Source of the DNA: UBA7985 sp002690455
Lineage (GTDB): Bacteria > Pseudomonadota > Alphaproteobacteria > UBA7985
Direction of reading: 5' to 3'
DNA: 64,000 nt
Assembly (NCBI GenBank): GCA_965662775.1
Contig: CBFIIW010000008.1
Coordinates: 1 to 64,000, forward strand
Shown: positions 26,675-35,851 of the stretch, in pieces
Position numbering within the stretch: position 1 is the first letter of the stretch
Layout of the letters: each line of letters begins with the position of its first letter
Translations under genes and position numbers: made by a program
Notes under the pieces: model-generated
Seen by the model: the letters and a program-made list of their open reading frames with translations, nothing else
Told to the model about the DNA's origin: nothing
The model's database searches: none

Positions 26675-28234
26675 TTAGAAGGACATCTTACCGGCGATCT
26701 TGCCGCCGTTGTCTTCAGAGCTGTACGACGCGGTGATGGCCAGACCCGAGTTGCCCAGGGCGTAGGAACCACCAACGGTGTAGTTCATCGCTTCATCGAG
26801 ACCGATGGAAACGCTGATGCCGTTGAAGTCGGTGGCCAGCGTGGTGTCGATGGACAGACCGGACTTCTTGCTTGCACCCTTCGAGATGTTCTCGATCACG
26901 GAGCTAGCGGTGAAGCCAGCAACAGAAGCGGACGCGGACACAGCCCAGTCGCCAGCGCTGTCGAGGACGAAGTCCAAAGCGAGATCACCGATGGCGTAGG
27001 ACGTACCCATGTCCCAGTTGTCGATGTAGTGGTTATCACTATCTGCGCCCACGGTGGCCTGGTCGTCTTCCATTTCAACCGCAACGGTCAGGCCCATGAG
27101 GTCAACCGAGGTGCCGAGCATGTAGTTCGGACGGGAACCCATGGAGATGGAGCCCACGTCAACCGCGCCGTAGCCGGACATGCCCATGAAGGACGCGCCT
27201 TCGAGGATCGCAACCAGACCGGTGCTGGTAATGGTCGCCTGGTCGCCAGCGGAACCGATGGCCGCAACCTTACCGCTGTAGTCGCCCTGCTGCAGGGTCA
27301 GCTTGCCGAAGCCACCTTCGAGGAAGATGGACGCGTTGCTGACTTCGAGGATGCGCGACGCTGGGTCGAGGTACGCAGCAGTCTCGGAAGCTTCGACATC
27401 ATTGGACACACAAACAGCACCGACAACCATCTTGGTGGTCGAAGAGGTCATCTTCACTTCCATGAACGGACCAGCGAAGACGCTGTTCGCCTGGATTGGT
27501 GTAGCAGCAGCGCTAGCCACAACCGGCTTAACAGCACCAGCAGACGCTGCAGCAGCCACAGCAACGTTTGCACCACCACCGGCAGTCGCCATGGTCAGGG
27601 TCGCAGCAGCAGAGTCGTTCATCTTACCAGCGGGCATAGCACCGACAGCGAGTGCAAGCGAAGAGACAGCAGCAGTGCCAGCCGCATTCATGCGTGTGAC
27701 GCTGCCAGCAGCACCGCCTTCAATCACGCCAGCAACCTTACAGATCGCTGAGTCAACAGCAATCGTGCCTACAGGAACGGTGTGATCGGTCAGCTTCGTC
27801 TTCGCACCTTGCCAAGCGGAGTTGATCTTCACGGATACCATTGAGCCCGCCAGAACTTGCTTGCCACCGGACACGTTGTAAGCAACGCCCTTGATGGCCG
27901 CAGAAGCGGAGGTGTTAACCAGCTTGACGAGATTTTTGCCACCGGCAGCAGTGCCGTTGGTGTCGTACAGGTTCAGCTTCATTTCTTCAGCGCTGTTGAC
28001 GCTGAAGGAACCACCGAACTTCAGGCCGGCGTCGGTGGTGCCAGCCGCAGAGATGTTCAGCACGATGTCTTGGTACGCCTTCGAACCGTCGAAAGCGAAG
28101 CCGTCAGCGTCTTTACCCAGGCCGTATTCGATCCCCATTTCGATGCTACCGCCGAGGGTAACGTCGACTGCGCCGGCGGAGCCAGCAGCAGCAACTGCTG
28201 CGAGACCGGAGCTCGCAATCAGAAACTTTTTCAT
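26675..28234 (-). CDS. Alphaproteobacterial porin with Ala-rich insertion
   Basis: The protein has 519 aa. A signal peptide (MKKFLIASSGLAAVAAAGSAGA) precedes VDVTLGGSIEMGIEYG, typical of Rhodobacter-type 16-strand porins. The C-terminal half has ASIFLEGGFGKLTLQQGDYSG, repeated beta-hairpin segments and a terminal GKMSF with final Phe. Between about residues 100 and 290 lies a long Ala/Ser/Val-rich stretch with two cysteines (SAICKV and GAVCVS) that ordinary family members lack as far as I recall. ATG 28234 has a purine-rich GAGAAGAG site just before it. It probably forms general diffusion pores in the outer membrane. Codon choice looks highly biased, as for an abundant protein. Confidence 0.82.
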   Translation of the reverse strand: MKKFLIASSGLAAVAAAGSAGAVDVTLGGSIEMGIEYGLGKDADGFAFDGSKAYQDIVLNISAAGTTDAGLKFGGSFSVNSAEEMKLNLYDTNGTAAGGKNLVKLVNTSASAAIKGVAYNVSGGKQVLAGSMVSVKINSAWQGAKTKLTDHTVPVGTIAVDSAICKVAGVIEGGAAGSVTRMNAAGTAAVSSLALAVGAMPAGKMNDSAAATLTMATAGGGANVAVAAAASAGAVKPVVASAAATPIQANSVFAGPFMEVKMTSSTTKMVVGAVCVSNDVEASETAAYLDPASRILEVSNASIFLEGGFGKLTLQQGDYSGKVAAIGSAGDQATITSTGLVAILEGASFMGMSGYGAVDVGSISMGSRPNYMLGTSVDLMGLTVAVEMEDDQATVGADSDNHYIDNWDMGTSYAIGDLALDFVLDSAGDWAVSASASVAGFTASSVIENISKGASKKSGLSIDTTLATDFNGISVSIGLDEAMNYTVGGSYALGNSGLAITASYSSEDNGGKIAGKMSF

Positions 28235-28599
28235 TTTCTCTTCTCCATGAGATCGCCCTGAACACACATTCAAGACGATCAAACAATTTATTTTTCGCCT
28301 CTTAAGAAGCGCCGACCCTCTCGCATAAGAGGGGGATAATATTCTCGCAAAAGAAGAATATCAATGTGTGGAATCGCGCATGGCGCTATCTACACAGGCT
28401 TCGTAAGCCGGTGTGGCCGGTCATGTCTTGCTGCGAGTGAGGAATTTAGGAAATTGCGCGGAGGTTGTGACCCAAAAAACACGTGTTTCTCACGTTATTT
28501 TCGCGTTTTTCGCGAGTGCGTGAGTAGGATCATCCGGTTGGCAGACCCGATAAATCAAGCGTCTACCGCCAAAGACAAAGGGGCCGGCCTTGGTTGGAT
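28235..28599 (-). promoter_or_regulatory. Porin upstream region with hairpins
   Basis: No gene is seen in these 365 bases. Bases near the porin are A+T-rich. Two inverted repeats stand out: CCCTCT-cgcata-AGAGGG (28316-28333) and ATATTCT-nine bases-AGAATAT (28339-28361). They could be operator sites or leader structures for the porin. I could not fix a promoter. The part toward 28599 lies downstream of secA and holds no clear terminator. Confidence 0.4.
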
Positions 28600-31314
28600 T
28601 TAGCCAGCGGCGCCGTGGCACTGCTTGAATTTCTTCCCCGAGCCACAGGGGCAAGGTTCATTCCGCTTGGTCTTTTTCATCTGATCCGCCGTCAACGCCC
28701 CTGTACCGTTGGCCAAAGCTGATAGTTGTGCCGGCGGCTTAAGCCCTGCGGGCGCAACAGCAGCAGCGGCCTCATTGGCACGGGAGGGCGCTTGCTGCGG
28801 CTCAGGCTGTCTGACTTCGAGGTTGGACAAGACGACCACAACCGAATTGCGATGCCGGTCAAGCAGATTGTCGAACATCTCAAAGCCATCGCGACGATAT
28901 TCTGCCAGCGGATCACGCTGACCAAAGGCGCGGAGAGTGACCCCTTCGCGCAGTCGCATCATGTTCTGAATGTGCTCTCGCCAGAGCTGGTCGAGAACCT
29001 GCAGCGTGATCTGGCGTTCGGCCATACGCATGGTATCAGCCCCGATCCGCGCAGCCTTTGCCGCCATGTGCTGGTCAAATTCTTCGAGGATGCGATCGAT
29101 CAGAATTTCCTCGTCAACACCGTCCTCCGCTGCCCACTTCAGAATTGGGAGACCTGCGGGTACGAAAGCTGCTGCGGCCTTTTCAAGCCCTTCGACGTTC
29201 CATTGAGTCGGGTAAGAACCGGGCGGAATGAACTGGGCGACCAGATCCTCCGTCGCCTTTTCCCGCATGTCATCGAGCTTGTCTGTCAGATCTTCGGAAT
29301 CCAGCAGTTCATTTCGCATTTCCGCGTAAGCGACGCGCTGATCGTTCAGCACATCATCATACCGAATCAGTTGCTTCCGGATATCGAAGTTATAGCCTTC
29401 ACGGCGCTCTTGCGCCTTAGCGATGGCATTTGTGATCCACTGGTGTTCGATCGCCTCATCGTCGCCGATGCCGAAACGCTTGAGCCAGGTATCCAGCCCC
29501 TGTCCAAAAATGCGCATCAGATCGTCTTCTAGCGAAACGTAAAAACGCGACTTTCCCGGATCACCCTGTCGGCCTGACCGACCCCGCAGTTGGTTGTCCA
29601 CCCGGCGGGACTCCCCTCGCTCAGTGCCAAGGACATACAAGCCCCCGGAAGCAATCACCTGCTCCCGCGCTGTGTCGATCTCCTTGCGCAATTGCGCCGT
29701 TATCTTTTCAACGGCCTTCGGGTCTTTTTCATTTTTGGTCGCCTCGGCCAGGGCAAAGTCAAAGTTGCCGCCCAGTTGGATGTCCGTACCGCGACCAGCC
29801 ATGGATGTCGCGATGGTCACCGCACCGGGTGCGCCGGCCTGCGCAATGGTGAAGGCTTCGCGCTCGTGCTGGCGCGCAGACAGGACGTTGTGCTCAATTC
29901 CGGCTTTTGAAAGCGCGGCGGAGAACATCTCAGAGCCCTCGACTGTCGGCGTTCCCAGCAAAACAGGCTGGCCCTTAGCGTTGGCCTCTCTGACATCTTC
30001 GAGGATGGCTTCGATCTTTTGCTTAGCGAAGCGATAGATTTTGTCGTCCCTGTCCTCGCGAACCATCGGCTGGTTCGTAGGAACCGCCGTAACGGCCATG
30101 TTGTAAATGGCTTCAAATTCCGCAGCCTCAGTGAGCGCGGTGCCGGTCATTCCGGCAATCTTCTCATATTGGCGAAAGAAGTTCTGGTAGGTGATCGTGG
30201 CCACGGTCGTGGACTCGGGTTTGATGGTCAGGCCTTCTTTGGCCTCCAGCGCCTGATGCGCGCCATCACCAAGTCGACGCCCTGGCTGCGCGCGCCCGGT
30301 AAGCTCGTTGATCAGAACGATCTCATCGCCTTGAACCATGTACTGTTTGTCGCGTTCAAATAGCCGATGAGCGCGGATCGATGCCATGATGTTATGGAGC
30401 AAGCCTACGTTCTCGGGCTGGTACAAGCCGCTACCGTCCTGCAGCAGGCCCCGCTTGCGCAACACCTCTTCGAGTTCCGGCACACCTTCTTCGGTCAGCT
30501 GTATATTGCGTGTCTTCTCATCCACGGTGAAGGCGACGTCAGACATTTCCTGCGCGATCAGATCCGTCGCCCGGAAGACGTTCGAAACATCCACAGCAGG
30601 CCCAGACATGACCAGCGGCGTCCGCGCCTCGTCGATCAGCACCGAGTCAGCCTCATCAACGATGACAAAATTGAACCCGCGCTGCAGCATATCCGCGCGG
30701 GTCGGCTTCATCTGGTCTCGCAAGTGGTCAAAGCCAACCTCAGCCGCAATCGAATAGGTAATGTCGGCGGCATAACCCCGGCGCTTGGCATTCTCCAGCT
30801 CAGCTGGCGTCAGGATCCCGCGTTCGAGCCCCATCGTCCCGGTGACATAGCCTGTGCTAAGCCCCAGCGCCTGATACAGCTTCCCCATATCCGCTGCATC
30901 GCGCATGACAAGGTATTCGTTGACGGTGATGATGTGCACACCTTTAGCCGGAAGCGCATTGAGGTAAGCAGCAGCCGTCGCCGTCAGCGTCTTGCCTTCA
31001 CCGGTCTTCATTTCGGCAACCCGGCCCTGATGCAGAACGATGGCACCGATCAACTGCACGTCAAACATCCGCTGGCCCAGCGTCCGCTTACCGGCTTCTC
31101 GCGCCGCTGCGAAGGCTTCAATCAGCAGGTCGTCGAGGCTCTCCCCCGCGGCGTGACGGTCACGGAATTCTGTAGTCTTCGCCTTCAACTCGGCGTCGCT
31201 AAACGTCTCAAACGTCGGTTCGAGGGCATTGATCGCTTTCACCTGTGCGTCGAGGCCGCTTAGATACTTTTTGTTGGCGTTGCCGAATACCGCTTTTGCA
31301 AAGCGCTGAAGCAT
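28600..31314 (-). CDS. secA: Protein translocase ATPase SecA
   Basis: The 904-aa motor of the Sec export pathway drives preproteins through SecYEG. It has Walker A MKTGEGKT, the DEADSVL box in NFVIVDEADSVLIDEARTP, and helicase motifs TSMAGRGTDIQLGG and GRSGRQGDPG. The C-terminal zinc-binding tail CPCGSGKKFKQCHG also binds SecB. Length is normal. It is the last gene before the porin upstream region. Confidence 0.97.
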   Translation of the reverse strand: MLQRFAKAVFGNANKKYLSGLDAQVKAINALEPTFETFSDAELKAKTTEFRDRHAAGESLDDLLIEAFAAAREAGKRTLGQRMFDVQLIGAIVLHQGRVAEMKTGEGKTLTATAAAYLNALPAKGVHIITVNEYLVMRDAADMGKLYQALGLSTGYVTGTMGLERGILTPAELENAKRRGYAADITYSIAAEVGFDHLRDQMKPTRADMLQRGFNFVIVDEADSVLIDEARTPLVMSGPAVDVSNVFRATDLIAQEMSDVAFTVDEKTRNIQLTEEGVPELEEVLRKRGLLQDGSGLYQPENVGLLHNIMASIRAHRLFERDKQYMVQGDEIVLINELTGRAQPGRRLGDGAHQALEAKEGLTIKPESTTVATITYQNFFRQYEKIAGMTGTALTEAAEFEAIYNMAVTAVPTNQPMVREDRDDKIYRFAKQKIEAILEDVREANAKGQPVLLGTPTVEGSEMFSAALSKAGIEHNVLSARQHEREAFTIAQAGAPGAVTIATSMAGRGTDIQLGGNFDFALAEATKNEKDPKAVEKITAQLRKEIDTAREQVIASGGLYVLGTERGESRRVDNQLRGRSGRQGDPGKSRFYVSLEDDLMRIFGQGLDTWLKRFGIGDDEAIEHQWITNAIAKAQERREGYNFDIRKQLIRYDDVLNDQRVAYAEMRNELLDSEDLTDKLDDMREKATEDLVAQFIPPGSYPTQWNVEGLEKAAAAFVPAGLPILKWAAEDGVDEEILIDRILEEFDQHMAAKAARIGADTMRMAERQITLQVLDQLWREHIQNMMRLREGVTLRAFGQRDPLAEYRRDGFEMFDNLLDRHRNSVVVVLSNLEVRQPEPQQAPSRANEAAAAVAPAGLKPPAQLSALANGTGALTADQMKKTKRNEPCPCGSGKKFKQCHGAAG

Positions 31315-31407
31315 GGTGTCACGTGTCCAGAATAGAGGTGGTAACAGGGTTTAGACCTGTAGGTAGGGCCTCAATGCCTCTGAGTCCATGCTGCTCTCGC
31401 TCGCTGG

Positions 31408-33000
31408 TCAGTGGCGGAAGTGGCGCAGACCCGTGAACACCATGACCATCCCCGCGTCGTTGGCTGCGGCAATCACTTCTTCATCCCGCAGTGACCCCCC
31501 CGGCTGGACCACAGCCGAAACTCCTGCCTCAATCAGAGCGCTGATCCCATCAGCAAAGGGGAAGAATGCATCCGAAGCCGCAACGGCACCGCGCACATCC
31601 AGACCGGCCGATGCAGCCTTGCGGATGGCGAGGTGCGCAGCATCAACCCGGCTCATCTGCCCTGCACCGACCCCCAGCGTCGCTCCGCCTGTGGCGAGAA
31701 CAATGGTGTTGGATTTGACGTGCTTGGCCACGCGCTGCGCAAACACCAGATTGTTCAGCATTGTGTCGTCGGGCTGCTCTGCGCTCACCACGCGGAAATC
31801 GTCCCGCCCCGCACTGGCATCATCTCGGGACTGCACCAACAAGCCCCCAGCTATGGACTTTACCAGCAGATCCGGTGCCGCCGGGTCCGCCATCCCCCCG
31901 GTAAGCACAAGGCGCAGGTTAGGCTTCTGCGCGAACACTTCGCGTGCCGTATTGTCAGCGCCCGGAGCAATCACGACTTCAGTAAAGATCCCCGTTATCG
32001 CGGCAGCAACCGCGCCGTCGAGGTCGCGATTGCAGGCGACAATGCCGCCAAAGGCCGAGGTCGCGTCACAGGCCAGAGCCCGCTGGTAAGCACCGTAGAG
32101 GTCATCCCCGAGCGCCACACCACTTGGGTTGGCGTGCTTGATAATGGCAACCGCTGGATCTTCGAATTCACTCACCAGTTCAAAGGCTGCGTCAGCATCA
32201 TTGAGATTGTTGTACGAAAGCGGCTTTCCCTGAATCAACGTACCCGCCGCGATCCCCGGCCGACCGTTACCAGCCATTCGGTACAGAGCAGCACGCTGGT
32301 GCGGGTTCTCCCCGTAGCGCAAAGGCTGGCTGAGTTTCCCTGCAAAGCTCAACTCCGCCGGGAACGCCTCGCTCTCATGTTTCAGCTGCGAGTTTTGAGG
32401 CTCCTGATCCCTGTCTTCTAGGGCCTGGAGCCAACGGCTGATCTGGGAATCGTAATGGGCCGTGTGTGCGAAGGCCTTGGTGGCAAAGCCGCGCCGAATG
32501 CTGGCCGTAAGTGCTCCATCTTCGAGTAAAGCCAGAACCCGGTCATAGTCCCCTGGATCACAGACCGGCAGCACCGAAGCATGGTTCTTCGCAGCCGCGC
32601 GGACCATCGCCGGACCTCCGATGTCGATATTCTCGATGCAGGCATCGAAGCCGCCGCCACCCGCCAGCGTCTGTGCGAAGGGGTAAAGATTCACCACCAG
32701 CAGGCCGAAAGGCTCAATCCCTTGCTCCGTCATTGTCTGCAGATGGGCTGGAATACCCTGATCCCCCAGCAGACCACCATGGATCGCCGGATGCAGGGTC
32801 TTGACCCGGCCGTCGAGGATCTCCGGAAAACCGGTTACGTCGGTCACGCGTGTCACAGGTAAACCCTCATCGGCCAGTAACCTGGCCGTTCCGCCGGTCG
32901 ACACCAGTTCGAACCCTTGAGCCACCAATGATCGAGCAAAGGGCAGCAGCCCGGCTTTGTCGGAAACGGAAAGAAGCGCGCGTTTGGCTACATCGGTCAC
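31408..33000 (-). CDS. purH: Bifunctional AICAR formyltransferase/IMP cyclohydrolase PurH
   Basis: The 530-aa enzyme performs the last two steps of purine synthesis to IMP. The N-terminal MGS-like cyclohydrolase domain has SVSDKAGLLPFA, GFELVSTGGTA and VKTLHPAIHGG. The AICAR transformylase domain has LRYGENPHQRAALYR, IKHANPSGVA and the C-terminal FADGI segment with GGSLRDEEVIAAA. A GTG start at 33000 has AGGA 10 bases upstream. It lies between rsmB and secA, all on the minus strand. Confidence 0.96.
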   Translation of the reverse strand: MTDVAKRALLSVSDKAGLLPFARSLVAQGFELVSTGGTARLLADEGLPVTRVTDVTGFPEILDGRVKTLHPAIHGGLLGDQGIPAHLQTMTEQGIEPFGLLVVNLYPFAQTLAGGGGFDACIENIDIGGPAMVRAAAKNHASVLPVCDPGDYDRVLALLEDGALTASIRRGFATKAFAHTAHYDSQISRWLQALEDRDQEPQNSQLKHESEAFPAELSFAGKLSQPLRYGENPHQRAALYRMAGNGRPGIAAGTLIQGKPLSYNNLNDADAAFELVSEFEDPAVAIIKHANPSGVALGDDLYGAYQRALACDATSAFGGIVACNRDLDGAVAAAITGIFTEVVIAPGADNTAREVFAQKPNLRLVLTGGMADPAAPDLLVKSIAGGLLVQSRDDASAGRDDFRVVSAEQPDDTMLNNLVFAQRVAKHVKSNTIVLATGGATLGVGAGQMSRVDAAHLAIRKAASAGLDVRGAVAASDAFFPFADGISALIEAGVSAVVQPGGSLRDEEVIAAANDAGMVMVFTGLRHFRH

Positions 33001-33060
33001 GGCAAATTGATCCTGTCGTTCGTGGCGGCGATTGGGGAGAGGGAGGCGGGTCCAGACCTT

Positions 33061-34422
33061 TTAAGGCTGTTCTGGCATCGAACCAACGCGGAAGCGAGCA
33101 GCGAAAAATCCGTCCACGCCCCCGCTTTCCGCATAGTAGGACGGCAAGATTCGCAGCGTCCCGGAAGGGGTTAGCGCTGCCGGCAGCCCCGCAAGGGCAT
33201 CGGCTTCGAAGGGATCAAGCGCGACACCGTTCTGTCGGCCAAGGAAATCCTCCACCTGCGCTTCACCTTCCTCCGGTTCCAGCGAGCAAACGATATACAG
33301 CAGTGTCCCGCCCGGTTTCACCAGTGCAAGCGCGTGATCCAGCATCCGGGCCTGCGTCGCACGGTGTTCGAGCAATGAAACCGGCGAGCGCAACCATGGC
33401 GCCTCGGGGTTCTTGCGGAACGTGCCCGATGCGCTGCAGGGAGCATCGAGCACCACCAGATCAACAGGCTTGTGGTTGTACTTCAGAACATCGATCTTTT
33501 TGACCGCCGCTCGAAGGCCCGTGCGTGCAAGGTTCTCGTTGAGTCGCTCCAGTCGAGGGCCACTGCTATCGACAGCTGTGACTTCGGCACCCGCACGAGC
33601 AAGTTGCAAGGTCTTGCCCCCTGGAGCGGCACAGAGGTCAATAGCAGTCTTGCCCTGCAGGTCACCGAGTGCCGCGATAGGAAGATGTGCGCCGAAATCT
33701 TGCACCCACCATCCCCCGGCTTTGCCCTCCAGACTGTCCTGAAAACTGGTCAATCCACGTTGAAGCCGGACCTGTCCTGTCGGCAGTGCTGTTGCATCTT
33801 CACCGCTAAGCGCCGCCGCGCTCCGCGCCGACTCGTCGATCAGGCAAAGGTCTAAGGGGGCTTCCTCCCGCGCCAGTTGGTCAAAGGCTCCCAGCGCTGC
33901 CTCACCCCAGTTGGTGCGCCAGCGCTCGGCCAGCCAGTGTGGGATCACAGGCTGACGGCGCAAGATTTCCAGAAAATCTTCGCGTTCCCGATCAGCGCGG
34001 CGGAGGACGGCATTGACCATCCCGCGATACCGACTCGCAGAACGGGTTCCGAGCAGGTTCACGGTCGAAGAAACCGCTGCATGTGGCGGCGTTTCCAAAA
34101 GCAGCAGATCGGTCAACCCTAGCCGCAGCACAGCCTGAATGAAGGGCGGAACGCCCCCGCGACCCCGCTCCAGCACTTCGGTCATCAGATGCAACAGCGG
34201 GCCATGGTAGCGCATGGCCATCCGCACCAGCCGCCAAGCGAAGGCACGGTCGCGGGGGGACTGGCCTCGGGCCTGCCGGTTAAAGGCTTCGTCTAACGAT
34301 AAGCCAGTTGCGGGAACAGCTTCCAACGTGCGTGCTGCGGCCAGACGGGCGAAGTCGACGCGTCCTTTTGTCTTGGCCTCTGCCGGGCGAGACGGGCGGG
34401 AGGGGCTTTTTCCTGAGGACAA
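33061..34422 (-). CDS. rsmB: 16S rRNA m5C methyltransferase RsmB-like (NOL1/NOP2/Sun family)
   Basis: The 453-aa protein has a NusB-like N-terminal domain (about residues 20-165) and a SAM-dependent Rossmann domain. LCAAPGGKTLQLA is motif I. The catalytic cysteines lie in DAPCSASGTFRKNPE and YIVCSLEPEEGE. It methylates a cytosine in 16S rRNA, position 967 in E. coli. The start is a TTG at 34422, 19 bp from the divergent DUF1674 gene. The exact start is uncertain. Confidence 0.9.
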   Translation of the reverse strand: MSSGKSPSRPSRPAEAKTKGRVDFARLAAARTLEAVPATGLSLDEAFNRQARGQSPRDRAFAWRLVRMAMRYHGPLLHLMTEVLERGRGGVPPFIQAVLRLGLTDLLLLETPPHAAVSSTVNLLGTRSASRYRGMVNAVLRRADREREDFLEILRRQPVIPHWLAERWRTNWGEAALGAFDQLAREEAPLDLCLIDESARSAAALSGEDATALPTGQVRLQRGLTSFQDSLEGKAGGWWVQDFGAHLPIAALGDLQGKTAIDLCAAPGGKTLQLARAGAEVTAVDSSGPRLERLNENLARTGLRAAVKKIDVLKYNHKPVDLVVLDAPCSASGTFRKNPEAPWLRSPVSLLEHRATQARMLDHALALVKPGGTLLYIVCSLEPEEGEAQVEDFLGRQNGVALDPFEADALAGLPAALTPSGTLRILPSYYAESGGVDGFFAARFRVGSMPEQP

Positions 34423-34441
34423 GAACCACTACTTTCTGATT

Positions 34442-34654
34442 ATGCAAGACAATGAAAACGACATGGCCAAGGCCGATGCCAGCGCGAATACTAATGAAAC
34501 GCCGCTTCACGGTGATACCGGAGACATGCGCCCTGCGCACGAAGTCTTTAAGTCACTTGCTGTCAAACGGAAGCCCGAACAGGGCGGGCCGGAAGGTCAG
34601 GAACCAACGACCTTTGGCGATTGGCAGGTAAAAGGCCGCTGCGTCGACTTTTAG
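34442..34654 (+). CDS. DUF1674 (SDHAF4-like) small protein
   Basis: The 70-aa protein ends with PTTFGDWQVKGRCVDF, the conserved C-terminal signature of DUF1674, the bacterial relatives of SDHAF4/Sdh8. In eukaryotes that protein helps succinate dehydrogenase assembly by guarding the flavinylated subunit. The bacterial role is inferred. The alternative start at 34463 removes 7 residues. It sits back to back with rsmB, a common alphaproteobacterial arrangement. Confidence 0.85.
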   Translation: MQDNENDMAKADASANTNETPLHGDTGDMRPAHEVFKSLAVKRKPEQGGPEGQEPTTFGDWQVKGRCVDF

Positions 34655-34695
34655 CCCCCCACGCTGAACGGCGGGCTCACCCGCCAGCGAAAGGC

Positions 34696-35760
34696 TCAGG
34701 CCTTGGCTGCACCAGCGCCAGTCGACTTTGGCGCATCCGGGTCCAGCGGCCAACGTGGCCGTGGTGCAAAAGCAAGCTGATCTTCAGCGTTCCCGGCCCG
34801 CAGACGCTCAACCCCAGCCCAAGCCATCATTGCACCGTTGTCTGTACACAGAGCCGCTGGTGGCACCACCACGGGTAAGCCAAGTTCCTCCCCCAACGAT
34901 GTCAGTTGCCGGCTCAGTGCCCGATTTGCCGCAACGCCACCAGCAACCACGAGCGCTTGCAGCGGGGTGTCTACGGCCAAGGCTACGGCCTCAGCTGCAC
35001 GGCGGGTCCGATCGATCAGTGACTCAAAAGCAACCCGCTGGAAACTGGCAGCGATGTCTTCAGGACTGTAGCCGGCATCGCCCTGCACGGCGCGGCGAAC
35101 GGCGGTCTTCAGCCCGGAAAACGAGAAATCCAGCCCCGGCCGGCCTTTGAAAGGAACCGGCAGCGGCACCGCCCGCGGGTCGCCTTGCGCGGCCAACGCC
35201 TCAACCGCGGGGCCACCCGGCTGGCCGAGTTCCATAAGCTTGGCAGTCTTGTCGAATGCCTCACCGATAGCATCATCAATTGTTGTTCCAAGGCGACGAT
35301 ACTTTCCCACGCCCTCGACCAGCAGCGTCTGGCAATGGCCGCCACTGACCAGCAGCAGCAGAAAGGGGAATTCAATCGACGCAACCAGCCGCGGCGTCAG
35401 GGCGTGGCCTTCGAGATGGTTCAGCGCCATGAAAGGCTTGTCTGCACCCATCGCCAGCGCCTTGGCATAGCTGACCCCAACAATTACACCGCCGATCAAT
35501 CCCGGCCCGGCGGTCGCTGCAATCCCGTCGAGCGCATCGATCGGCACCCCTGCCTCGTCCAGCGCGCGGTCCACGACTTGATCAATTTTTTCGACATGAG
35601 CGCGGGCAGCCACCTCTGGCACAACACCGCCGTACTTGCGTACGCTCTCCCATTGGCTGAAAACAATGTTGGACAGAATCCGCTCTCCCGCCGGTCGGGA
35701 GCCATCCACGACCGCCGCCGCTGTCTCATCGCAGGACGACTCTATGCCAAGTACCAACAT
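34696..35760 (-). CDS. tsaD: tRNA N6-adenosine threonylcarbamoyltransferase TsaD
   Basis: The 354-aa ASKHA-fold enzyme makes t6A37 in tRNAs together with TsaB and TsaE. Family motifs are LGIESSCDETAAAVVD, the metal-binding HLEGHAL, VSGGHCQTL and GGVAANRALS. I chose ATG 35760 (MLVLGIESSCDET), which matches the usual start. The frame extends 12 residues further to 35796. It is divergent from the hemD-like gene with 91 bp between. Confidence 0.95.
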   Translation of the reverse strand: MLVLGIESSCDETAAAVVDGSRPAGERILSNIVFSQWESVRKYGGVVPEVAARAHVEKIDQVVDRALDEAGVPIDALDGIAATAGPGLIGGVIVGVSYAKALAMGADKPFMALNHLEGHALTPRLVASIEFPFLLLLVSGGHCQTLLVEGVGKYRRLGTTIDDAIGEAFDKTAKLMELGQPGGPAVEALAAQGDPRAVPLPVPFKGRPGLDFSFSGLKTAVRRAVQGDAGYSPEDIAASFQRVAFESLIDRTRRAAEAVALAVDTPLQALVVAGGVAANRALSRQLTSLGEELGLPVVVPPAALCTDNGAMMAWAGVERLRAGNAEDQLAFAPRPRWPLDPDAPKSTGAGAAKA

Positions 35761-35851
35761 GGCGTCTGATTGGCGCAATCGACCCAGGGCCGTCAACTCC
35801 CAGGGCGCAGCGCCACTCTCATTGCAGCGTCAAAAGAGGTCGCCGATCATC

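Noticed and set aside
27029..27785. Long plus-strand open frames opposite the porin
   Set aside because: They arise from the biased Ala-rich composition of the porin on the other strand and show no family features or start signals.
35636..35851. N-terminal extension of the HemD-like protein
   Set aside because: It runs antisense through the start of tsaD and has no HemD similarity; a start near 35852 gives normal family length.
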